A DNA stretch of 7,330 bases from an uncultured Bdellovibrionales bacterium (GTDB taxonomy: Bacteria; Bdellovibrionota; Bdellovibrionia; Bdellovibrionales; JAMPXM01), in NCBI GenBank assembly GCA_937927435.1, contig CALBDW010000150.1, positions 1 to 7,330 of the forward strand, written 5' to 3'. A program made the translations under genes and the position numbers. Every line of letters begins with the position of its first letter. The stretch's first letter is position 1. The notes beneath the pieces were generated by a model. That model did no database searches, was not told the origin of the DNA, and saw only the letters and a list, made by a program, of their open reading frames with translations. Shown one piece after another: positions 1-5,226 of this stretch.

Positions 1-51
1 AAAGCCTTGTTAATTCCGTCGCTTAGCTCATCACCACGAAAGTGAGCCAGT

Positions 52-999
52 TTATTCCTTGCAAAGACGCCCTTGATAACTGCCCCGGGCGTTCATCACG
101 TCAATGATCGCTTGGAAGCTCTTCATCTTATGACGGGTCCACGCGGGCGCAACCAATTCGTCCCATCTGGAGGACAATGCGGCCAATCGATGAACGGCAA
201 TCCGGGGAGAGAGATGTTCGAGAAAAAGCGCCACCCGGTTCGCGTATTCGTCAAGTTCAATCGGCTTGAAGGCGCCTCTACGGTACATCTCTTCTAGCGG
301 GGTGTTTTTCAAGACATGAAGATTATGAAGCTTTACGTTCGAGATCGGCAGTTGGTTGCAAAGCATCGCCGTTTCGACGATCTGTTTTTCGTTTTCTGTG
401 GGCCATCCGAAAATCAGGTGGATGCCGACGTCGATGCCAGCCGCGGCCACCCGTTCAATTCCTTTAATCGCGGCGGCGGCGGTGTGCCCACGGCGCATCC
501 AAATCAGTTGCTCGTCATCGAAGCTTTGCACCCCGAGTTCGACGCTCACATAAGCGCGTTCACTTGTTTCACGCCAGGTACGCAACACCGCTTCGGAGAG
601 CGTGTCAGGCCTCGTTCCCACGACGATACCCGCCACATCCGGAAAATCGAGCGCCGCCTCGATTCCCTCCTTCAACCGCGCCAGTTGCGTGAACGTCGTC
701 GTATAAGCCTGAAAATAGACGAGGAACTTATGGGCGTTGAAGCGCGCCGCCACTTTCTCGCGATGACGAATAATCTGGTCGCGAACCGCGGCTCCTTGGC
801 TTTCCGGATACGCGAACGATCCGTGATCGTCGCAAAAAATGCAGGTTTGCATACCTTTAAGACCGGCTCGGTTCGGGCAGTTATCGGCCAGTGCGACCGG
901 GATTTTGACAACCTTCGATCCGAATCGCTCTTTATAGACTTGGCTGATCGGGAAATAGGGTTTCCCGTCCCAGTTGGCATTGACGTTCACGCCGCACAC
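52..999 (-). CDS. mnmL: TIGR01212-family radical SAM protein (YhcC/YtqA, probable MnmL)
   Basis: This 315-residue protein is a radical SAM enzyme of the YhcC/YtqA family. The 4Fe-4S cluster cysteines are C41, C53 and C56 (C-x11-C-x2-C, in CPNRAGLKGMQTCIFC), the spacing typical of TIGR01212 rather than the common CxxxCxxC. Other family landmarks are the GTRPD stretch near 128-132, VELGVQS at 153-159 and KLHNLHVLKNTPLEE at 223-237. The length is normal for the family. From memory, the Bacillus subtilis member YtqA was renamed MnmL and acts in converting cmnm5(s2)U34 to nm5(s2)U34 of tRNA. The exact reaction here is inferred, mainly from the divergent MnmD-like neighbour; E. coli YhcC is a less well understood relative. 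The start is GTG at 997-999 with AAAGGGG 13 nt upstream. An in-frame stop lies just upstream, and a second GTG at 988-990 is possible. Family call is sure, symbol less so. Confidence 0.88.
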   Translation of the reverse strand: MCGVNVNANWDGKPYFPISQVYKERFGSKVVKIPVALADNCPNRAGLKGMQTCIFCDDHGSFAYPESQGAAVRDQIIRHREKVAARFNAHKFLVYFQAYTTTFTQLARLKEGIEAALDFPDVAGIVVGTRPDTLSEAVLRTWRETSERAYVSVELGVQSFDDEQLIWMRRGHTAAAAIKGIERVAAAGIDVGIHLIFGWPTENEKQIVETAMLCNQLPISNVKLHNLHVLKNTPLEEMYRRGAFKPIELDEYANRVALFLEHLSPRIAVHRLAALSSRWDELVAPAWTRHKMKSFQAIIDVMNARGSYQGRLCKE

Positions 1000-1053
1000 A
1001 GTGCAGCATATGCCCCTTTGTTGTCAAAAGAAGAGACCGTGACGGGGTGAATC
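1000..1053. promoter_or_regulatory. Short divergent intergenic region
   Basis: These 54 bp separate the start codons of the radical SAM gene (leftward, GTG) and the MnmD-like gene (rightward, TTG), so the signals for both must be here or inside the opposing genes. On the leftward strand a perfect TTGACA hexamer lies at 1018-1023, but no good -10 follows at 16-18 bp, so I do not call a promoter. Leftward AAAGGGG (1013-1019) and rightward GGGGTGA (1044-1050) are the likely ribosome binding sites. The shared region suggests, but does not prove, joint regulation. Confidence 0.4.
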
Positions 1054-1779
1054 TTGGACATCTTTACTTTCGAAACGACACTGGATGGAAGCCCCACCCT
1101 CCGGATCCGGCTGGGCGACGCTCAGCTTTCCGAGGCCATGCACAGCCTGAAAGGCGCCTTCTCGGAGACCCTCTACATCTACGGCGCTGCCATTGAAAAA
1201 GCTATTGAAAAGGATTTCGCCCCCCGCATTCTTTCGATGGGTCTCGGACTGGCGTATGTGGAAATCCTCGCCGCCGGCTTATTCCTCAAGCGCGGAAGAA
1301 GCCTTCAAGACGTTTACATCGAGAGTTTCGAAATTCTGCCCGAACTTCGGAATCACGTTATCGCCTGGCTCACAGAGACCTCGGGTTGCCCCACGAACTT
1401 CGCCGACGCCTACGATCAGATTCTGCGCCGAACTGCTCACGAGACTCGCGTCGACGCTCACGAAATCAAATCGTTCCTCCATCAGCTCCATTCCGAAGGC
1501 CGTTGGCGCCTTCGGGAAGCGCTCACTCCGGAAACGGAATTCGACACGAAATTCGGATGCATCTGCTTTGATGCGTTCAGTTCGAAATCAACGCCTGAGG
1601 TCTGGGGCGAATTGTTCCTTAAGGATTTCCTCTCCAAAGCGGCTGACTCACCATGCGTGTTATCGACCTACGCGTGCACCGGGAACTTAAAACGTGCCCT
1701 TAAGGACGCAGGGTTCAACCTCGAAATTCGCCAAGGCTTTTCAAGCAAGCGGGACTCCACTTTCGCCGTACGCGCGTGA
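1054..1779 (+). CDS. mnmD: MnmD-type tRNA (5-aminomethyluridine34) methyltransferase, DUF752 family
   Basis: This 241-residue SAM-dependent methyltransferase matches the N-terminal (MnmC1/MnmD) half of E. coli MnmC, which methylates nm5(s2)U34 of tRNA to mnm5(s2)U34. Visible landmarks are the substrate-side N-terminus SPTLRI...EAMHSLKGAFSE (13-38) and SAM motif I ILSMGLGLAYVEI (59-71). An acidic residue follows at E90 after strand 2. Then come the family signature DAFS (173-176) with PEVW (181-184), STY (204-206), GNLKRAL (210-216), AGF (219-221) and GFSSKR (228-233). It ends right after this domain, so the FAD-dependent oxidase half (MnmC2) is absent: this is a stand-alone MnmD. The first in-frame start with a ribosome binding site is TTG at 1054, preceded by GGGGTGA. 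The divergent neighbour is an MnmL-like radical SAM protein, and a GNAT gene follows after 48 bp. Methylase identity is well supported; tRNA substrate comes from family knowledge. Confidence 0.85.
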   Translation: MDIFTFETTLDGSPTLRIRLGDAQLSEAMHSLKGAFSETLYIYGAAIEKAIEKDFAPRILSMGLGLAYVEILAAGLFLKRGRSLQDVYIESFEILPELRNHVIAWLTETSGCPTNFADAYDQILRRTAHETRVDAHEIKSFLHQLHSEGRWRLREALTPETEFDTKFGCICFDAFSSKSTPEVWGELFLKDFLSKAADSPCVLSTYACTGNLKRALKDAGFNLEIRQGFSSKRDSTFAVRA

Positions 1780-1827
1780 CGCTCCTTCAGGCTGGCGCGC
1801 TCCTTGCGTCGGTGTTAGCCTACGCCT

Positions 1828-2679
1828 ATGCAACTTCTTGAACTCGGCGACGCCAACAGCTTTTTCTCGCGCACCCGTTCTCTGCTCACGAATGCTGAGG
1901 CCGATAATCAATTGCTTCTTAGCAGCTCACATGCTTTAGCCAAGGCTTCCGCCGGACGCAGTCCGCGACTTTCGTTCTTCGTCGTCGAGCATAATAAAAC
2001 CGTGGAAGCGGCCGCCTTGAATGTTTCACGGCGACGCTTTTTACTTTCGAGTTCAACGCCGAAAGCCGCCCATTTCATGGGCAAAGAATTCGCCACTCGC
2101 GGAGTCCAACTAACATGTCTCATGGGGCCGACTCGCCCGCTTCAGGCGTTCGCCGAAGGCCTTGCGGAGGGGGGCGCAAGGCCGTTTACTATTTCAAATT
2201 CCTATTTGACTCTGAAACTAAGCCAACTTGCGCCGATTACGCCCGCGTCCGGCATGTGGCGAGTCGCGAAAGAAAAGGACATTAACCTCCTAAAGGAGTG
2301 GTCTTTGCGTTTCGTCGCTGAGTGCGAACTGGACGAGCCTCCGGACGAAACGGAGGAAGTCGTCAGGCGTTACGTCGAAAATCGCCAGCTCTTTGTTTGG
2401 GAAGATCCGGCGCCCGTGGCAATGGCCGGCTTCGGCGGGGTCACTCCGAACGGCGTCAGAGTCAATATGGTCTATACTCGTCCGGAAGCGCGTTCGCGCG
2501 GTTATGCGGCAAGCCTGGTGGCGGCCATCAGCCGGAAACTCTTGTCTTCGGGGGCCCACAAAAGCTGTTTCATCATCGTGAACGCTGAAAACACGCCGGC
2601 TTTGAAAATTTACGAGCGCCTCGGCTACCGGCGCGTCAGTGATTCTCTTGAGATGCGTCCGCTACCGGGTCCAATGTAA
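1828..2679 (+). CDS. GNAT-family N-acetyltransferase with uncharacterised N-terminal half
   Basis: This 283-residue protein carries a GNAT fold in its second half (about 143-275). Motif A is VNMVYTRPEARSRGYAASLV at 212-231, with the acetyl-CoA pyrophosphate loop R222-x-x-G225-x-A227. Motif B is NAENTPALKIYERLGYRRV at 252-270, with N255 and the usual tyrosine Y262. The first 140 residues look like a degenerate or duplicated GNAT-like half, as in other acetyltransferases of this size, but I see no clear acetyl-CoA loop there. The substrate (small molecule or protein amine) cannot be told from the sequence. No convincing Shine-Dalgarno precedes the ATG at 1828, so it may be translated from a leaderless or coupled message. 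It starts 48 bp after the MnmD-like gene and may be co-transcribed with it. Its last 44 bp overlap the convergent nuclease-like gene. It is probably cytoplasmic: no signal peptide or membrane segment is seen. Confidence 0.8.
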   Translation: MQLLELGDANSFFSRTRSLLTNAEADNQLLLSSSHALAKASAGRSPRLSFFVVEHNKTVEAAALNVSRRRFLLSSSTPKAAHFMGKEFATRGVQLTCLMGPTRPLQAFAEGLAEGGARPFTISNSYLTLKLSQLAPITPASGMWRVAKEKDINLLKEWSLRFVAECELDEPPDETEEVVRRYVENRQLFVWEDPAPVAMAGFGGVTPNGVRVNMVYTRPEARSRGYAASLVAAISRKLLSSGAHKSCFIIVNAENTPALKIYERLGYRRVSDSLEMRPLPGPM

Positions 2680-3685
2680 GGACGACGGGATAATGGTCGG
2701 ATGGCAGGGCCAATTTCTCGTTGAGATTTCGAGGAATGAGCTGGGTTTGTCCGGCTTCGTCCTTGAAGCGATAAACCCAAGTTTCCTCCTTATTCACGCG
2801 CGACGCGAGTTCCGTCGGAACGAAAATATAATCCAACTGGCGGTTCACGCCCGGTCTCGTGCGATGCAGTTGCTGGAAAGTGAACCGTTCATCGACGGGA
2901 ACACCGGCGATTTCGAGGCAGTCCAATAGATCCGTTTTCTCATAAAGCGCCGAAAACTCGGGATCCATATCGATCCGGGCCGCCACGCCGTTAAAATCGC
3001 CGCCGACCATCACGGGAACGCGATGGTCGAAGTTGCCCCTGATTTCCCGATAGATCTCCACAAGTTTTTCCAGCTCCGCCCGCCGCCGGTCCCGCCCCCC
3101 GGGATCGATGCGCTCGCGGTCGAGCTGCGATTTTAAATGGGTCAGCAGGAGGATCAGAACCGGGAGCTCGCCCGGGCTCTCATAAACTCGCAGTTCCAGC
3201 ACGTCCCGCGAAAAGCGATGACTCGAGACTTGCGCTGAACGCAAGTTCCCGTATCCGGTCTCTTTTGAAAGTTTCTCGTGCGGGTAAAGAAAGTCGATGG
3301 GACGATCTTTGTACGAAATCAACTCATAGGTGAAGGGCAATTCCCTTTTCACCATATAGCCGATATCGATTCCGCGATCGGAATTCCCTTCGATCAGATG
3401 CGTCTCGTAGGCATTGTCGAGAAAAAGACGATTGAAATTTTCGAGGCTTTCTCTTCCTCCGACCTCGCAAAGCATGAGAATGTCGGGATCCATATCGCGA
3501 ACAGCGCTTGCGATTTTACGGAGTTTTTCAAGAGGCTTGTTCGGGTAAATCGACGTCGAAAATTTTCGCCACTCTTTCTCAGTGACTGAAGAAAGATCCT
3601 GCCCCGAATACAGGTCCAAGCGAACGAAAAGGTTTTCGACGTTGAACTCTACAATACGAATTCGGCGGTTCCGGAACTCAGACAT
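2636..3685 (-). CDS. Endonuclease/exonuclease/phosphatase (EEP) family protein
   Basis: This 349-residue protein has the full set of EEP (DNase I-like) active-site motifs. FNVEN is at 14-18 with N15, and LCEVGG at 72-77 holds metal ligand E74. DRGIDIGY is at 103-110, THLKS at 182-186 has the catalytic-region H183, and GGDFNGV at 228-234 has D230 and N232. LDYIF is at 284-288 and SDHYPVV at 329-335 has the D330-H331 pair. These predict a Mg2+-dependent phosphodiester hydrolase. Nucleic acid, inositol-phosphate and sphingomyelin substrates are all known in the family, and the sequence does not decide between them. There is no signal peptide, so it is likely cytoplasmic. The ATG at 3683-3685 is chosen over the preceding in-frame TTG at 3688. 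It starts 11 bp after the stop of the small lipoprotein gene and has only a weak ribosome binding site, so the two are probably one operon with coupled translation. Its 3' end overlaps the GNAT gene head-on. Confidence 0.85.
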   Translation of the reverse strand: MSEFRNRRIRIVEFNVENLFVRLDLYSGQDLSSVTEKEWRKFSTSIYPNKPLEKLRKIASAVRDMDPDILMLCEVGGRESLENFNRLFLDNAYETHLIEGNSDRGIDIGYMVKRELPFTYELISYKDRPIDFLYPHEKLSKETGYGNLRSAQVSSHRFSRDVLELRVYESPGELPVLILLLTHLKSQLDRERIDPGGRDRRRAELEKLVEIYREIRGNFDHRVPVMVGGDFNGVAARIDMDPEFSALYEKTDLLDCLEIAGVPVDERFTFQQLHRTRPGVNRQLDYIFVPTELASRVNKEETWVYRFKDEAGQTQLIPRNLNEKLALPSDHYPVVLTLDPVADASQENH

Positions 3686-3696
3686 CAACGATTAAT

Positions 3697-4101
3697 TTAC
3701 TGCTCTTGCGGAACCAGAGCACGCCATTGTGCCGCCAACGCCGCTTTTTCTGTCTCCGGAAGGGCCTCGACATACTCTTTATAAGCTTGTTCGAGGTAGG
3801 GCGTCAGCGCCTTCACCGCCCCACGAAAACGCGCGCCGCCGTAGCCAAGCTGTTGATAACCCGAATTCAGGAAAGAGTATTGGTTGAAGCTATACGCGTT
3901 GCTGGTGCTGACATCGTCGCAAAGCCTCTGATTCACGTAGTAGTAGTATTGGATGCAGGAGAGATAAGCGTCCCAGGTCTCGTCTACATGTTCCCTCTCG
4001 ATTGCTGGAGGCGTCGAACAAGCGGTTTGAACACCCATCAAAGCCACCAGCAAAAGATACCGGATTCTCCCAAGACCAGAGTCGGTGCTTCGTTTGAACA
4101 T
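3697..4101 (-). CDS. Small tyrosine-rich putative lipoprotein, unknown function
   Basis: I do not recognise this 134-residue protein. It begins with a positively charged n-region (K3, R4, R12, R14) and a hydrophobic stretch (Y15-V24) ending in VQTAC. This fits a lipoprotein signal peptide with C28 as the lipidated residue, although Gln at -3 is unusual for a lipobox. The mature part is short and rich in aromatic residues: YYYY at 52-55 and twelve tyrosines in all. It has two further cysteines (C49, C61) that could form a disulfide, and a charged, probably helical C-terminus (about 95-134). The reading frame stays open for 64 codons further upstream. The ATG at 4099-4101 is preferred because a strong GGAGGAGGG ribosome binding site sits 8 nt before it and the signal peptide starts there. 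It lies just upstream of the EEP gene in a likely two-gene operon. Function unknown; an envelope role is inferred only from the signal peptide. Confidence 0.72.
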   Translation of the reverse strand: MFKRSTDSGLGRIRYLLLVALMGVQTACSTPPAIEREHVDETWDAYLSCIQYYYYVNQRLCDDVSTSNAYSFNQYSFLNSGYQQLGYGGARFRGAVKALTPYLEQAYKEYVEALPETEKAALAAQWRALVPQEQ

Positions 4102-4115
4102 GGCCTTTCCCTCCT
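4102..4115 (-). promoter_or_regulatory. Strong Shine-Dalgarno that fixes the lipoprotein start
   Basis: On the leftward strand the bases just before the ATG at 4101 read GGAGGAGGGAAAGGCC, an excellent Shine-Dalgarno at normal spacing. It shows that translation starts here and not at any of the start codons of the longer open frame. No confident promoter is visible in the roughly 150 bp further upstream. Confidence 0.7.
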
Positions 4116-4261
4116 CCCCGTACCCTCTCGCATTGCAAGCAAACGGCCGCGCCAGATCGAAATAAACGGCTTTTAAGGTCCGGGACCAGGGGGTGAGCGG
4201 CAAAAGGGACAATTTAGGTTTTTCGAGTGTCAAAAAGTTCGACAGAGGAGATGAGTCGGAA

Positions 4262-4290
4262 AAGGCGGCCGAATGAGCACCGGCCGCCTT
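4262..4290 (-). terminator. Intrinsic terminator after the FKBP gene
   Basis: A perfect 10-bp GC-rich inverted repeat has arms AAGGCGGCCG at 4262-4271 and CGGCCGCCTT at 4281-4290, with a 9-nt loop. It begins 9 bp past the stop of the FKBP gene. On the leftward strand the stem runs into TTTTCC, a short U-tract. The stem is strong and correctly placed; the modest U-tract means some readthrough into the lipoprotein gene is possible. Confidence 0.72.
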
Positions 4291-4299
4291 CAATTTGGC

Positions 4300-5037
4300 T
4301 TACTTTTTCTGGGCTTTCTCGTCCGACGCTTTGTTTTCGGAAGCCGGAGTCGGCATCGGTTTCACTTCCAGAAGCTCAACATCGAAAAGCAAAGTGGAGT
4401 TAGCAGGGATTCCGGGGCGTTGTTGCGGCCCATAAGCCAAGTGCGGAGGAATCGCCAACTTCACTTGCGAACCGGCCTTCATCATCTTGAGAGCTTCCGT
4501 CCAGCCCGGGATCACCTGACGGACCCCGAACTCAGCGGGCTCGTTCCGGTCGCGGGAGCTATCGAACTTCTCCCCGTTGATGAGTGTTCCAGTGTAGTGC
4601 ACCCTCACGATATCGTTATCGGTCGGCGTGGGCCCCGTTCCTTCTTTGATCACTTCGATCTGGAGTCCGCTTTCAGTCGTCACAACACCGGGCCGTTGTT
4701 TGTTTTTCTCCAACCACTCCTGACCGGCCTTCAAGTTCGCCTCGGCCTGCTCCTGAGCCTTCTTGACGATCATTTCCTGCATCTTCTGCATGGCCGCTTG
4801 GAGCTCTTGATCATTCAACTTCGCATCTTTGCCCCCAAGCCCATCGCTGAGTCCGGCCACCAATGCGGGAACCACGATGTCCGCGTTTTGCGCTTTCAAA
4901 CTACGTCCGATTTGAATACCGACGGCATAGCTTGCGCGCTCCTCATCCGTCTTGAGGTTCACGCTACGCTCGCATCCGACCAGAGCCGCTATAGCCGCGG
5001 TTGCGCCCGTAACGATGAGTAACTTTGCTGCTTTCAT
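4300..5037 (-). CDS. FKBP-type peptidyl-prolyl cis-trans isomerase lipoprotein (Mip/FkpA-like)
   Basis: This 245-residue protein is an envelope prolyl isomerase that should speed cis-trans proline isomerisation, and so protein folding, outside the cytoplasm. Residues 1-22 form a lipoprotein signal peptide ending in a textbook LVGC lipobox (C22 lipidated). A helical FKBP_N dimerisation region follows (about 27-115, with the usual DEERASYAVGIQIG opening and a long charged helix). The FKBP catalytic domain spans about 123-226. The ligand-pocket residues of FKBP12 all have counterparts: Y148, F158-D159, F170, V175-I176, W179, Y202 and F218, so it should be active. The tail (227-245) is Pro/Lys-rich and looks disordered. 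The ATG at 5035-5037 is preferred over upstream in-frame starts because AGGAG sits 5 nt before it and the signal peptide begins there. It is probably transcribed alone from the promoter at about 5132-5159 and ended by the terminator at 4262-4290. Confidence 0.93.
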   Translation of the reverse strand: MKAAKLLIVTGATAAIAALVGCERSVNLKTDEERASYAVGIQIGRSLKAQNADIVVPALVAGLSDGLGGKDAKLNDQELQAAMQKMQEMIVKKAQEQAEANLKAGQEWLEKNKQRPGVVTTESGLQIEVIKEGTGPTPTDNDIVRVHYTGTLINGEKFDSSRDRNEPAEFGVRQVIPGWTEALKMMKAGSQVKLAIPPHLAYGPQQRPGIPANSTLLFDVELLEVKPMPTPASENKASDEKAQKK

Positions 5038-5076
5038 GAGCTCTCCTGTGAAGTCTTCCGTGGAAATACGCCGGCC

Positions 5077-5100
5077 GACGCTTTCGCAAAAGAAAGCGTC
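5077..5100 (-). promoter_or_regulatory. 9-bp hairpin in the FKBP 5' leader
   Basis: Perfect inverted repeat GACGCTTTC (5077-5085) and GAAAGCGTC (5092-5100) with a 6-nt loop, 40 bp upstream of the FKBP start codon. Neither strand has a U-tract after the stem, so it is not a normal terminator. If transcription starts near 5125 it lies in the mRNA leader and could affect translation or stability; it could also be a protein-binding operator. Confidence 0.5.
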
Positions 5101-5104
5101 TGTC

Positions 5105-5143
5105 ATTCGCGAAAACACTTTTTAATAAAAAAGTTTAGCGAAT
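5105..5143. promoter_or_regulatory. Nested inverted repeat over the FKBP -10 region
   Basis: Two nested perfect arm pairs share a centre: outer ATTCGC (5105-5110) with GCGAAT (5138-5143), and inner ACTTTTT (5117-5123) with AAAAAGT (5128-5134) around AATA. The unpaired parts between arms are unequal (6 and 3 nt). The element covers the predicted -10 hexamer and the expected transcription start, which would suit an operator. The AT-rich inner arms could in part be chance. Confidence 0.35.
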
Positions 5144-5159
5144 CATGGAGCCATGTCAC
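5132..5159 (-). promoter_or_regulatory. Candidate sigma-70-type promoter for the FKBP gene
   Basis: On the leftward strand GTGACA (5154-5159, one mismatch to TTGACA) is followed after 16 bp by TAAACT (5132-5137, two mismatches to TATAAT). It lies about 95 bp upstream of the FKBP start codon, downstream of the kinase gene's stop. The initially transcribed region is AT-rich. This is the best promoter match I found in the window. Confidence 0.45.
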
Positions 5160-5176
5160 GCAAGAAATAGTCTTGC
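5160..5176. repeat. 6-bp inverted repeat next to the FKBP -35
   Basis: GCAAGA (5160-5165) and TCTTGC (5171-5176) around a 5-nt loop directly abut the candidate -35 box. It is 50 bp past the kinase stop codon, but no U-tract follows on the leftward strand, so an upstream operator half is as likely as a weak kinase terminator. Short enough to be chance. Confidence 0.25.
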
Positions 5177-5226
5177 CCGCGAATTCGGAGGGTTGAATGG
5201 AAATAAACATCTGACGGTTAAAACTC

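Noticed and set aside
1..51. Terminator or second gene downstream of the radical SAM gene
   Set aside because: Only a weak GCTCA/TGAGC pairing without a T-tract, and no open frame long enough to judge; the window ends too soon.
316..1050. 244-codon + strand open frame opposite the radical SAM gene
   Set aside because: It is antisense to a well-conserved family protein, and its translation is Arg/His-rich with no recognisable motif: a shadow of the real gene.
2616..2634. GCGCC/GGCGC inverted repeat near the convergent gene ends as a terminator
   Set aside because: Only 5 bp, inside GNAT coding sequence, and no T-tract on either strand.
4228..4233. Perfect TTGACA on the leftward strand upstream of the lipoprotein gene
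   Set aside because: No acceptable -10 at 16-18 bp; the nearest AT-rich hexamer (TAAATT) is only about 12 bp away.
4102..4293. N-terminal extension of the small lipoprotein by 64 codons
   Set aside because: It would start inside the FKBP terminator hairpin, has no ribosome binding site, and would bury the signal peptide. The ATG at 4099-4101 has a strong Shine-Dalgarno.
4273..5022. 249-codon + strand open frame opposite the FKBP gene
   Set aside because: Antisense to a clear FKBP with all active-site residues; its product is low-complexity Leu/Arg/His sequence.
5038..5118. N-terminal extension of the FKBP protein by 27 residues
   Set aside because: The signal peptide with LVGC lipobox and the AGGAG site both fix the start at 5037; the extension covers the leader hairpin.
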